A stretch of DNA of 60,000 nucleotides from NCBI RefSeq assembly GCF_030272615.1, contig NC_081413.1, positions 143,506,476 through 143,566,475 on the forward strand. Direction: 5' to 3'. How positions within the stretch are numbered: the first letter of the stretch is position 1; each line of letters opens with the position of its first letter. Shown piece after piece: positions 10,158 through 21,563 of this stretch. The notes under the pieces were generated by a model, which was not told the DNA's origin, ran no database searches, and saw only the letters and a list, made by a program, of their open reading frames with translations. The position numbers and the translations under genes were made by a program. This stretch comes from Cryptomeria japonica (Eukaryota; Streptophyta; Pinopsida; Cupressales; Cupressaceae).

Positions 10158-12003
10158 ATGCCCATTGTTACTCGCTCTCAACGAAACAAACAAAGTGAAA
10201 TGCAACTAGAATCCAACATGAATCGAAGATTATCAGATCCTTTCACGGGTCCGCATCTAGAGGACACTGAAATTAGTGAAGAACTTCTTCAAGAGTGCCA
10301 AGAAAGCGCTTCATTTCAAAAGTTTTTGGAAAGGCTCATGGAAAATGACAAGGAAAATACCCACTCATGCTCACAAGCAAGGAGTTAAAATTCCTGAAGA
10401 TTTGGACATAGACATTTTTAGAAAAAGATCTCGACATTATGAATATCAAGAATGACAAAGAGAGGAAGAAACACGTGACCCTGGGCAAGATATCCCTAAG
10501 AAAAACATCCCGGAGCAAAACATACCATTCCACACACCATTTCAGCCTAGAACTAATACAAGGGAAGAACTCTTCCCTCAGCAACACAATGCACCTTTGA
10601 TTGCTCTCACTCAACAAATCCAAATGTTACAAAGACAAATGCAAGACATGCAACAAGGGACAATAGTACGGTATTCATTAACTGAAATTTGTCCTTATCC
10701 GTTTGACAGAAGATTGAACATGGCACCTTTTCCTCCAAACTCAGACGTTCCCAAATTTGACAAATATGATGAGAAAATTGATCCCCGTGATCATGTTCGA
10801 GAATTTTGTACAATGAGTCTTGAATTTTCTCACGATGATACCTATTTGATGAGGTTATTCCTAAGAAGCTTGAGAGGACAAACAATGGAATGGTTATCCA
10901 AAATCACGCCTCCCGTCAGATCATTCGATGAACTAGTCAACAAATTCATAACTCAATATTCCTATAACATTCAGCATGCTATCAATATGTTAGATGTCTA
11001 TAGCACCAAATAGAAAAACAATGAAACGTTCATGGTATTCCTTCAACGTTGGCGGCGTATGGTTTCGAGATATCCTCGTGATGTACCCGAAAAGGAAAAG
11101 ATGAAAAATTTCATCGACAACTTGAATAGTGAGATGAGTTATAGACTCAAACTCCAATGCATACCATCTTTTGCTAAATTGATTGAGAATGGCATCCAAG
11201 TAGAAGAAGCGTGTGTCAAAAAGGGAACATTGAAATTTTTCAAAGAAGGAACAAGCTCATCCAATTACAACAACCAAAACAACAACAACTTGGACAAATC
11301 TAGATTCTGGACCAGAAACAAAAACAATGGAAATGAAGGAGGAAATGAATCAAATGATCCAAAATCAAAGCAACTCGTGCTCTCTTTATCAGGTAATCCT
11401 CAAGCTACAAAGAATCCCAAAGGTGTTAACCCAGGCACTGACACTTATGCACCAAATACCAATCAAAATCAACTCAACACAAACAACACCAACAATACCC
11501 AAAACAATAACACCAATAGAGGAACTAATCCAAACTCACGAGGTGACACAAACAACTTTCCGAAACGCATTTATACACCACTAGAGAAATCACTGGAGTC
11601 AGCATTCAGAGAACTCCTGGCAAACAAAATTATCTCTTTACCCGCAATCAGCAACTTTGAACCACAAATCAAACCACCCTAGTGGAATGACTCACACTTT
11701 TGTGATTTTCATCGCAACAAAGGTCATCAAACAAATGATTGCATGAGGCTGAAAAACATTGTTCAGAACATGATCGATAGAGGTGATTTAACGATCGATG
11801 GTCTCAAAACAAATAGTGACCACAGAGCTTTCAAAAATCCTCTTCCAAGCTACAACAAAGATGGAGCTTCAACCTCAAATGATACACGTGGAGCTTGTAT
11901 CAATCACATATACAACAACACCATCAATCATATATTAGCTAAAGACAATCAAGTCAATGTTATCACAATCAAGGACAGGGATGAACATAATATGTCACCA
12001 TAA
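10158..12003 (+). pseudogene. gag: Tat gag (capsid/nucleocapsid), decayed
   Basis: Starts at ATG 10158 (MPIVTRSQRNKQ). A frameshift near 10380 moves it into the frame that continues through 12003, with stops near 10456, 11011 and 11680. The capsid core lies at about 10690-11200: PFDRRLNMAPFPP, FDKYDEKIDPRDHVREF, then MRLFLRSLRGQTMEWLSKI, the usual gypsy gag (RETROTRANS_GAG) signature with the conserved Trp. An Asn/Thr/Gln-rich linker covers 11260-11560. A zinc-knuckle variant CX2HX4HX4C (CDFHRNKGHQTNDC) lies at 11701-11742; this His-rich form is common in Tat elements. The protein builds the virus-like particle and binds element RNA. Confidence 0.88.
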
Positions 12004-12026
12004 CAAACAGAGCTCAAAAATATGTC

Positions 12027-13150
12027 TTGAAGGGACATATGTCAACAACAAACACCGTACCCAAAATTCAATATGATCTAGTCAGTCAACTGCGCAAAAC
12101 TCCTACTCAAATATCTATACTGGAATTGTTAAAACTTTCGCCAAAACACAGACATATTGGAACAAGCATTATTAGAAACAAATGTACCGCAATGGATGCT
12201 AACGAATTCCAAGCCATGGTGGCTCATATGATAGGACCTCATAACCTCACTTTTTCTGAGCATGATAATATCTCATTGAACCATCCACACAATACTCCAC
12301 TCCATATTGAAGTCATGGTCTATAAACACCGAGTTAAATGAATATTAATAGATGGAGGAGCTAGACTTAATATTTGTACCTTAAAACTTATCTGTGCATT
12401 AGGCTTCTCTGAGGAGTCTATTGATCCATGCAAAAAGATCACTATAAAGGCATATGATGATGAAGAAAGATCATCTAAAGGAACAGTGGTGTTGCCAATT
12501 CAGGTAGGACTGATACAAAAGGATACCATGTGCCAGGTCTTAGACATAGACCTGACATACAATATCTTATTGGGTCGACCCTAGATACATGAAATGCTAG
12601 CAGTACCCTCCACATATCACCAGTGTGTCAAATTCCCCTACAATGGGCAGGAGGTTTCTATATCAGCTGATCATAATCACTTTCAGCATTGTAATGCTAT
12701 GGGGGCAGCCCAAGACAGCATGGCTCCACATAATAGAGAGAAACAAAATTCCTCAGCACAAGATCTTCAACAAGAAAAGTCTAAATCATTACCTAGAGAT
12801 TTCAAGCAGAAAATGAAGATCAAAGAACAAGGCATGGGAGAGTACTCTTTGGAGCCCATGTGTTTGGCCAACTTACCAACATCACCTAGATATCATGGAT
12901 TACCTACAGCATCAACACATCAAGCAACTCAGCCCATCACCAAGTTTGATGGCACATTCATTCAACTCGGCACTCTAGCACATGAATCTGAGGAAAAGGA
13001 CATCCTTAGTTGGCTATACAAAGATGAGGAAGAAGACAGAGCAGCTACCGTGGAAGTAGCTATACCAACACAATTGTATGGAAAAGGCTACTTAATCATG
13101 CAGCAAATGGGATACAATGGCAAAGGACCTATTGGTAAGTGTTAGGAAGG
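12027..13150 (+). pseudogene. pol: Tat aspartic protease with downstream G-patch
   Basis: A new frame opens near 12027. The protease core reads ILIDGGARLNICT (catalytic Asp at about 12351; DGGA in place of the usual DS/TGA) and ends with the flap-distal signature NILLGRP followed by a stop and IHE (about 12570-12590); the stop replaces the usual Trp. A stop also lies just before ILIDGG. After a 480-bp variable stretch comes a G-patch-like segment, GKGYLIMQQMGYNGKGPIGK (13081-13140), with its Gly pattern. G-patches follow the protease in some retroviruses and plant gypsy elements and bind RNA or helicases. The protease releases gag and pol products. Confidence 0.8.
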
Positions 13151-14294
13151 CGTCATAGAACCATTAGATCCTCCTTCACAATTCAGTAAAGACAAAAAGG
13201 GATTAGGATTTGAACTCACTCTACTACCAAAGAGGGCACCACGCAAATATCAAAAACCTCAATGGAAAGAAAAGAAGAAATACAAAGAAGATTCCTGGCA
13301 AGAGGCACTGTTTGAGTCAGCTGAGACAATACGTAAATAACGTGAACATCAAGAATGAAAGCAATGTCAAAAGTAGCCTATCAATCAAAAGAAGGAAGCA
13401 TCTACTGCAGAAGCACATCATATTCAAGAACCAATATCCAACAAAGAAGAATCACCTCCAGATTACATCATTCCTCCCTAAGGAGAGACAGTAAATGAAC
13501 AAATGCAAAGAGTGGAAGCAAGATCTGACACAGAACCAGAGAAAACTATCAAACTTGTCTCAATTATCAAAGACCTAATCTCACCCTACAACATACCAGT
13601 TCACAGCACTGCTAGAATCTGGGATAATACCTCTGAGACTGATTCTAATGAATATGAATGGGGCAGCTGTTCTAATGCTACTGAAGATATTTATGCAAAT
13701 GACGGTAATACACCCATCTTTCAAGAAGAATGCAGCACAGAATCTAGACCACTTGAATTTGGTCCACAAAATATCTATGACACCAAGGAAAACGAGCAGC
13801 GACATTATGAGCAAGTCTATACAGAAGATGATACCATTGAAGACCTTGACAAGATCCTTAACTTCTTTAACACCCAGGCCAACCATGATGATACTTCCAT
13901 CCTGATACTCACAGCAGTCGAACTTGATCCACCTAACGATTCCTTACCACTTGTCTTTCCTGACCTCATAGACTGGGACGAGCCTGAAACTCATGATATA
14001 CCAGTTTTCCCAAATGACGAATCCATTATCCATTACTTATGTACCGTTAACCCAAAAATAGACTCTACCAGTGAACAAAGTAATGATGTCTGCAACCAGG
14101 GGAGTGCCAAGTCTCTCAGTCACATAAATGAGCAACTTAAAAGATCTACTGTTGAAAACCAGTCAATGGCAGCAATAGATCACACAAAAGTAAAAATTAA
14201 GGACGCATCTGAGGGTGAAACCTTTTTAAGGCACCTAAGGATGGGAGACTTGACACTCTTCCTGAGCATTATCATGAGCGATCACCCATATTGA
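13151..14294 (+). pseudogene. pol: Tat pol, acidic spacer between protease/G-patch and RT
   Basis: Same frame as the protease. It stays open from 13503 to 14294 (263 codons) and is interrupted by five stops between 13141 and 13500. The first part is Lys-rich (PKRAPRKYQKPQWKEKKKYKE). The rest is Asp/Glu/Asn-rich with no domain I recognise. It ends EGETFLRHLRMGDL, which resembles the short conserved lead-in before the RT in Tat elements. A frameshift follows near 14290. Confidence 0.6.
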
Positions 14295-15827
14295 CTCAAT
14301 CAATCAACATTGGTACTACAGAAGCAGCCAAAACTATGCACCTTGCAGAATCTTTGACGGAAGCAGAAAGATCAGAATTTATCAAATGTTTTAAAGAAAA
14401 GCAAATCAACTTCGCTTGGTCATATGCAGATATGTCAGGGATTGATCCATAATTAATCATGCATCACTTGTCCATTGCTCCAGGAGCAAAGCCAATCAAG
14501 CAAAAACTAAGAAAGATGAATCAACATGTAGCACTCATGGTTAAAGCTGAGCTGGAGAAACTATTAGACGTCGGATTTATTCGACCTATCGACTATGCTG
14601 AATGGATTTCCAACATTGTACTAGTATCAAAACCAAATGGCAGTATCAGAATCTACACTGATTTTAGAGATGTCAACAAAGCCTGTCCAAAGGATGACTT
14701 TCCTTTGCCCAATATCGACATAATTGTAAACCTAACAGCAGGCCATGCAATGCTATCACGTAATGGATGGTTTTTCAGGCTATAATCAAATAAAGATAGC
14801 CACAGAAGATCAAGATAGAACAACGTTTACCTGTCCATGGGGAACGTACTGTTGGAATGTCACGCCTTTTGGCTTAAAGAATGCAGGAGCAACTTATCAA
14901 CGAGCAATGACAACAATCTTTCATGACATGATGCATACCTTCATGGAAGACTATGTAGATGATTTACTGGCTAAATCCTTCACCAGAGCAGAACATCTAA
15001 GCATCTTGGAAAAGATTTTTGATAGATTGGAAAAATTCCAAGTCAGGCTCAACCCTAAGAAGTGTGTCTTCAGGGTTACATCAAGCAAATTACTAGGCTA
15101 CATAGTTTCAGCTAAAGGTATTGAAGTGGATCCAGCAAAGGTACAAGCCATTATGGAGATGCCACCACCAAAGATCATCAGCTAGCTTAGATCTCTACAA
15201 GGATGACTCTAATCAATCAAGCGATTCATCGCTCAACTAGCAAATAAAAGTCTCCCATTCAATCATTTGCTACATAAAAATGTAACGTTCAGATGGGAAG
15301 CCAAATGTGCAGAATCCTTCTATCAAATCAAGCAGTATCTAATGAACCCACCAGTTCTAGTACCACCAATAGCAGGGAAGCCACTCATCCTCTACATTTC
15401 AACAATAGACATTTCACTGGGGGAATTGTTAGCACAAGAAGATCAACAGGGCAAAGAGTGAGCTATCTATTATATCAGCAGGACATTGAACGGATATGAA
15501 CTCAACTATGCATTCATTGAGAAAGCTTGTCTAACACTGGTATTTGCCTCTCAAAAATTATGGCACTACATGCTAGCTCACATAATTAAGCTAGTTGCAA
15601 AAATTGATCCTCTCAAATATTTACTCAGTAAAACAGCTCTTACAGGTAGATTGGCTAAGTGGGTCATGCTCCTCAATGAATTTGATATCCACTGCACAGA
15701 GCGAAGAGCTATCAAAGGACAAGCAATTGCAAATCAACTGGCAGAAGCACCACTACCGGGAAAACAAACTATGGAGATTGAATTACGTTCTTGCTATCTC
15801 CCCCAAATAATGGACCTTATATTTTGA
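14295..15827 (+). pseudogene. pol: Tat reverse transcriptase and gypsy-type RNase H
   Basis: RT lead-in FAWSYADMSGIDP, then HHLSIAPGAKPIKQK and LDVGFIRPIDYAEWISNIVLVSK. Catalytic regions: IRIYTDFRDVNKACPKDDFPLP (first Asp), GFSGYNQIKIA, TPFGLKNAGATYQRAM and MEDYVDDLLAKS with an intact YVDD (about 14949-14960). A frameshift lies near 14755 and stops near 15183 and 15205. The connection and RNase H follow (FRWEAKCAESFYQIK; LILYISTIDISLGELLAQE; LNYAFIEKACLTLVFASQKLWHYM) but the usual RNase H acidic residues are not all evident. A stop in ESFYQIK..GKE occurs at about 15460. The enzyme copies element RNA into DNA inside the particle. Confidence 0.92.
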
Positions 15828-16365
15828 TGGATCCTACACACAACATGGCTCAGGTGCTAGCATTTTGTTCATTACTCCTGAAGGACACGCTATACCAAGA
15901 TCATATAGGCTTATGTTTCCATGCACAAATAACATTGTTGAATATGAGGCATTGGTTATAGGCATCAAAATGGCCATGGAATGGAGGATCACAAAATTAA
16001 AAGTCTACGGAGACTCACAACTAGTCATTAATCAAATCAACAATGACTATCAGACAAAGGATGACAAGATGCTACCATACAAGCGAATGGTGGATGATTT
16101 TAAACAATATTTTGTACACATCACCTTCGAACAAATACCAAGGTTGGATAATAGAGCAGCTAATGCAATGGCTACTATCACTTCACTACTGCAAATTCCA
16201 GAGCAACAGAATCATTATGAGTTTCTAGTAGAGCAATTGTTCTCCCCGGCCTATGACCATTCTAAATCCCATGTTATCTATGCCTTGACCAGTTCTGACT
16301 CTCTGTTATATGGACCGATATACGACTATCTTAAGAACAATATCTTACCCATTGACCTATCCTGA
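15811..16365 (+). pseudogene. pol: Second (archaeal-like) RNase H, hallmark of Tat elements
   Basis: Begins WTLYFDGSYTQHGSGASILF (first catalytic Asp in FDGS) and continues to NIVEYEALVIGIKMAMEWRI (Glu) and LKVYGDSQLVINQI (Asp in GDS), with DNRAANAMA as the last acidic block (Asp). All four acidic positions are visible. Sits one frame away from the preceding RNase H and partly replaces it. Tat elements carry two RNase H domains, the first thought degenerate; this copy fits, since its catalytic residues are better kept than those of the first. Confidence 0.88.
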
Positions 16366-17561
16366 AACCAAAAATGTAACTTTATCCTGCAAGTCGCCCG
16401 TTATACTCTTACCGCTGATACTTTGTACCATCGAGGTCTAGATGGTACTCTTCTTCGTTGCCTTGATCGTAATGAATCTGACTCTTCTTTACACAAGATT
16501 CATGAAGGTATCTATGGCACACATTTAAGTGGTACTACTCTTGCTAAAAAGCTTCTAAGAATGGGATATTACTGGCCGACAATGGAAAAAGATTCTTACC
16601 ACTTTGCAAAGAAGTGTCCTAAATGCCAAATCCATGGCAATCTTATACATGCACCAGCACAGAAACTACAACCATTCACAACATCCTGGCCCTTTTGCCA
16701 GTTGGGACTAGACTTGGTTGGCAAAATTCATCCTTCATCTTCAAATGGACACAAGTTCATTATAACTACAACGGAATACTTTACCAAATGGATTGAAGCA
16801 GTCCCCATGACCACAGTGACTGGGAAACAAATTGCCTCTTTTATCCTTAATTATCTGATCTGCAAATATGGCATTTCCAGTTCCATCATCACAGATAATG
16901 GATGACCTTTCAAAAACCAAGATGTGCGAGAACTATGTGAAAAATTCAAAATCCAACACCATTTTTCTACACCTTACTACCCACAAGGAAATGGTCAAGC
17001 AGAAGCATCCAACAAGACAATATTAAAAATCCTAAAGAAAATAATGAATAATGCAAGCAAAGATTGGCATGTACAACTCAATCCAGCACTTTGGGCATAC
17101 AGAACTAGCATCCGCAAACCTACAGGAGCTACACCATATTCATTGGTATATGGATCTGAAGCAAATTTACCCTTAGAGGTAGAAATTCCATCTCTTAGAG
17201 TCTCTTTAAAAGGCCTAATTCCAGATGAAGAGTATCGAGTTAACTGACTGCAAGAGCTTGAGCTTCTAGATGAAAGATGTCAGCGTGCCTACACTCATCT
17301 CAAAGCATATCAACAATGTATGTGTAGGAGCTACAACCACAAGGTCATTCCCAGAATTTTTAAAATTGGTGACCTAGTACTCAAGGAAAATCCTAGGAAA
17401 AGCAGGATTGGGAAAAGAAAGGGAAATTTGAACCTAATTGGTTAGGTCCCTATGTCATTATATCAGCTTATGGATCAGGTGCTTATTAGCTAACAACTTC
17501 AGAAGGAGATGTGCTCGACAAACCAACTAACAGCATCCATCTGAAGAAATACTACACTTGA
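16366..17561 (+). pseudogene. pol: Tat integrase
   Basis: Continues the frame of the second RNase H after a stop. Zinc-binding HHCC segment: HEGIYGTHLSG...KKCPKCQIH (about 16501-16635). Core catalytic residues: Asp in GLDLVGKI, Asp in ITDNG (about 16895) and Glu in NGQAEASNKTIL (about 17000). Stops follow DNG (16903) and EYRVN (17245), each TGA where a CGA would fit. Past 17390 a frameshift is needed to reach the C-terminal end KKYYT with TGA at 17559-17561. No chromodomain is seen, as expected for Tat. It inserts element DNA, producing the 5-bp duplication. Confidence 0.92.
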
Positions 17562-18528
17562 GTAATCTAATGCACGGAAAAGTCAAAAAATCAAAAATAT
17601 CAAAAAATCAAGAAAAAGGTAAATAAAAAGGTACAATAAAAGCAAATGGTGAAAACCTAGCAACAGGCACTATTGTGAGAGGACAGCTCCTCTATCTATA
17701 TCCATACCATTATATCCACAGTAAAGCACTATCGACCATCGCTCGACATTTTTATCACAATATCCATCCAGGACATACTTAGCGTGGTCACTATCCTGGT
17801 TTATCCACATATCTTTTCACCGCATCTCACCATCGCTTGGTAATCACTGTACAATCCACATTTAGAAGCACACTTGACTAGGGGTAGTATAAACTTGCAG
17901 CACATTCAAGCCGTCAAAACTTGTCGCAAACTTAGAACATCATATCCAGCAAACCACACTCGCACAATCGCAAAGCAAAACATTGATCGCTTAAACAAGA
18001 TTCACAAAATAGGATGGATGATTTTCTGAAGTATCAAATTTTGCATCTTGCATAAAGTTTTGACTATTTTTGCACTTGAACTTTTTGAATTGTTGGATCC
18101 TCTAAATTTTCTCAACAATGCTTCAAAGCTAGAGAATGTCATGGGGACTCCAATATTTTATTAGTTTTCTGTCTGTGAGGCGATCATCTGTACTGTGTAA
18201 ATACTTGTCTCAAGACGTGATTCACAACATATCACTGAAGACATGATTCCACTTTACGCATACACATGATTTAATATTGTCTATTTCTACACAATCCGCA
18301 CTCAGGTCGTCCTGGTTCAATTATATCTTGACGCTTGTGCTATCTTGCAAAATCAAAAATCATGTAAATTTTTCTCAGGTCATTATGGTGCAAATATACC
18401 ATTATGCTTGTATAAATTTTCAACATATCCCAAAATTAATCAATGCTCAATGATGATACATATAAAGAAAGCAAACAACATGGGGCTATACAGGGATAAC
18501 AAGTACAAAATAAGGATGCTAAAAATCA
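17562..18528 (+). other. Tat 3' region, non-coding
   Basis: No coding frame with family resemblance. AT-rich, with the Tat-like text GGTGAAAACCTAGCAACAGGCA soon after the pol stop and scattered CATCGCT/CGCTCGAC words. Nothing else recognised. Confidence 0.5.
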
Positions 18529-18637
18529 AGTAGTTGCATATCATTTTACAAGTAGTTACATATCATTTTACAAGTAGTGGCATATCATTTTACAAGTAGT
18601 GGCATATCATTTTACAATTAGTTGCATATCATATCGT
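18529..18637 (+). repeat. 22-bp tandem repeat, five copies
   Basis: Unit GCATATCATTTTACAAGTAGTT; the CATATC words start at 18537, 18559, 18581, 18603 and 18625, a strict 22-bp pitch. Copies are almost identical. The array runs directly into the 42-bp array. Confidence 0.95.
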
Positions 18638-18890
18638 ACATCTCATTTTCAAGATACATCTCACAGCATATCATATCATACATCTCATTTTCAAGATACA
18701 TCTCATAGCATATCATATCATACATCTCATTTTCAAGATACATCTCACAACATATCATTATCATACATCTCATTTTCAAGATACATCTCACAGCATATCA
18801 TTATCATACATCTCATTTTCAAGATAGATCTCACAACATATCATATCATACATCTCATTTTCAAGATATATCTCACGACATCCTGTATTA
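18638..18890 (+). repeat. 42/43-bp tandem repeat, six copies
   Basis: Unit starts ACATCTCATTTTCAAGATAC, at 18638, 18680, 18722, 18765, 18808 and 18850. The half-units (ACATCTCATT.. and ACATCTCACA..) resemble each other, so an original unit near 21 bp was probably doubled. High identity points to recent expansion. Confidence 0.95.
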
Positions 18891-19057
18891 TCACGTCATA
18901 TTCCTCACATATCACATCACATGCATCTATCTAAGTATTGCATCATCATAGAATAATCAAAAGCATATAGAAAACATAATGTATAACACATCACATAAGG
19001 ATCAAAGAAAATGGTGTTATATATATCTCTCAAAAAATGATCAATATACAAAATATG

Positions 19058-21085
19058 TCATGTCTGTGCCAATACAACAAAATGATCAAAATACAATGGA
19101 GATAACGTCTCTCGGGTATGACTATCTCCTGAAGGCGGCGGTCTCGCTGCAGATGTCCTAGCACCTGGATCTCCAAGTGGATCCTGTCTAGGAGGCCCTG
19201 TCATGCCTCTGCTCTCCGTTCTCAACCCAGTCTCTCGGGATTGACTAGATCTCGACTATGTAAAACTCTGCACTCGGTGCTCCCTTAGTACCGCATCCTC
19301 ATAATGTCTCCTATAGTACTCCACCTCCTTGGCTCTCAAAGCCAGCTCTCTCAAGGTGTCTCTCATCGGATCACCTGCTACAGCTCTCTGCAAACTCACT
19401 GTGAGCTCCTCTGCTCGACCCCGTCGCTCTATCTCAGTATCACGCTCTGTGGTTAGTTGAGTAATCTGACGCTGATGCGTCAGCAACTATGTCTGCAAGT
19501 GTTGCACTGACAACTGCAGCGATCTAATCTGTGCATCCTCCACATGCATCAGAATCTGCATCTGCAGGGGTACCTGTGAAGGGGTACCCCCTGTCCCTCT
19601 ACCTGTCCTTGGTGTTGGTGGAGGTAGCACATTTGACCTCCTCCTCTGGGTCAGTCGTCTGACATCATCATACCCTCCCACTGCCGCTATGACCTCTGCC
19701 ACCCTCTCCTCACCCCCAGCTCTGATAGCCAAACCTCCTCTCCCTCTATCCATCACAGCCCGCCACACAGCTCTCTCCGCCCGTATCCCTCTATCACCAT
19801 CATCTCCACCCCTATCTCCTCTCCTCCCCTAATCAAATCTCCCTCTATCTCCTCGCCAACCTCAGCCACCTCCTCCACCATCTCCGCCATCACCTCCTCC
19901 TCCATCACCACCTCCCTCATCTACCTCCTCATCATCATCAAAAGTCAAAATCATCTTAGCTGGATCCGATATCCTAGCCACTGCACGAGCTGCGAACAGT
20001 CTTGCGAACTCGTATGTCATCCCTACATCCACTATCTCAGGGGCATAATCCCAAATCTAGTTGGCTAAATGAAATAACTCCTCCACAGCTGCCACACTAT
20101 CAATCGTAGGTCCCCAATCCAAAATGTCATGTCTCCACCGAGCATATAGGCATGCTCCCTGTGGAATCCCCTGTTGTTGACCATACTGCCACAGCACCCG
20201 GCTATGCAGAAACCTCTCAATAACAAAGGGTGTCTGCCCTATCAAATATTTGGTCATGTAAACGTGGGGCATCTTCATCCCATCCTCGGCCCATACCTCA
20301 CAACTTGTATATGGTCACTAGATGATCGTATCAATATCATCCAGTGCTCTCCTCCAGTGCTCTAGTTTGCCCAACTTACGCTGGACAACTATCCCTTTGT
20401 ATCCGTAGGCATACGCACACCTAACAGGCCTATCTCTATCCACCAGTGGCCTGACTGTGGGAATATGCTCCCATGCCCATACCTGTAGCAGTGTCACTCT
20501 AGCTGATAAACTGTCATAACCTAGGTATACCACCTTATGTAAATCCCTATATAAGTGGGCCAGCATAGCCGACCCCCATGCAAATCAGCGACCCTGCATC
20601 ACCATATCCTCCAGAACCAACCCCCACCCCACTGCTAGTCCCTTCGACCTACAGTCGGGACATAAGAAACCACCTATGAAACTTGCCAGCACTAATGGTA
20701 GAGGCGCGTAATCTAAATCCAAAAACTCCTACCAGGGGATCTCATACCCACAAACAGTATCATCCTACAAGATCTGGCAAAGTGCCTCAATCCCACCCTC
20801 CTCAGTCTGCTTGTAGGGTAGCAATGCACCTACCACAGGAATCCGTAGAATCCAGTAACAATCCTCAGGCGTCACTATAATCTTGTTTGTCACCAAATGG
20901 AAGGTGTTCGTATCACTATGCCACCTCTCCACTAATGTTGTCAATAAACCCTGGTTCATGATAAACCGAGGCATATCTAACAAAGAGGTCAGGCCACACC
21001 TCTCAATAATGTCTCTATCTGCATGTGTCAATCATGGTATCAATGACCACGGTCTCGAAAATTGCTCACGTGACTGAACCACTCC
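19058..21085 (-). pseudogene. Antisense plant mobile domain (PMD) protein gene carried by the Tat element
   Basis: On the minus strand one frame runs from about 21085 to TGA 19058-19060, about 670 codons, with eleven in-frame stops but no frameshift that I can find. Signature segments in order: THADRDIIERCGLTSLLDMPRF and LVERWHSDTNTFHLV (about 21030-20900), IIVTPEDCYWILRIPVVG, a WGSAMLAHLYRDL helix (about 20577-20538), a TII..PY block (about 20320), then FVIERFLHSRVLWQYGQQQGIP (about 20240-20170). This order is that of the plant mobile domain (MAIN/MAIL-type) found in host proteins and in transposons. After a Gly/Asp-rich linker (about 19890) come a basic segment and a coiled-coil-like Glu/Arg-rich C-terminus (19486-19256). 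The AG at the 3' end of TTTTTGACAG (about 21090) could be a splice acceptor. Stops mostly replace Trp, Arg or Gln codons. The role in the element is unknown. Confidence 0.8.
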
Positions 21086-21184
21086 AAGACACTCCTGTCA
21101 AAAAGCGAAACAAGTCCAATATCAGTCTCCTCATCCAAACATAGATACCAAAATCAAATTCATATCAAAAACTTGATAAATTTG

Positions 21185-21360
21185 ACAATCTAAATCAAGT
21201 TCCACATCATATCAATCATATCAACTTGTAACACACCTCAAGTTTCATAAACTTGTAACACAACTCAAGTTTCACATCCATATCAACTTGTAAAACAACT
21301 CAAGTTCCACAATCAATGCAGCTTGTAAAACAACTCAAGCTCCACAATTCATATCAAGCA
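21185..21360 (+). repeat. About 35-bp degenerate repeat, four copies
   Basis: Words CTTGTAAMACAACTCAAG start at 21235, 21252, 21287 and 21322, each followed by TTCCACA or TTTCACA and an ATATCAA word. The last two steps are 35 bp. Lies in the presumed upstream region of the antisense gene. Confidence 0.8.
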
Positions 21361-21563
21361 CATTCATATAAAAAAACACAACATATCAAATCCACATCAA
21401 ATCTATATCAACTTGAAATATCGCAAATCAAATCAAGTTATATCAAAACTCATATTGGACATCTCATCCGCAGACCGACAATTTGCACCTATCCTGGCAG
21501 AACTGGCATCAACCTACCAATTTTCTTCATTCACAAAATCACACTATACCAAAATTTTTCCCT

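Noticed and set aside
13581-13886. Minus-strand 101-codon frame inside the Tat pol spacer
   Set aside because: Shadow of the sense frame 13503-14294; no recognisable domain.
19058-21085. Envelope-like gene in the post-pol region of the Tat element
   Set aside because: The only long frame is antisense and matches plant mobile domain signatures; no signal peptide or membrane segment was seen in sense.
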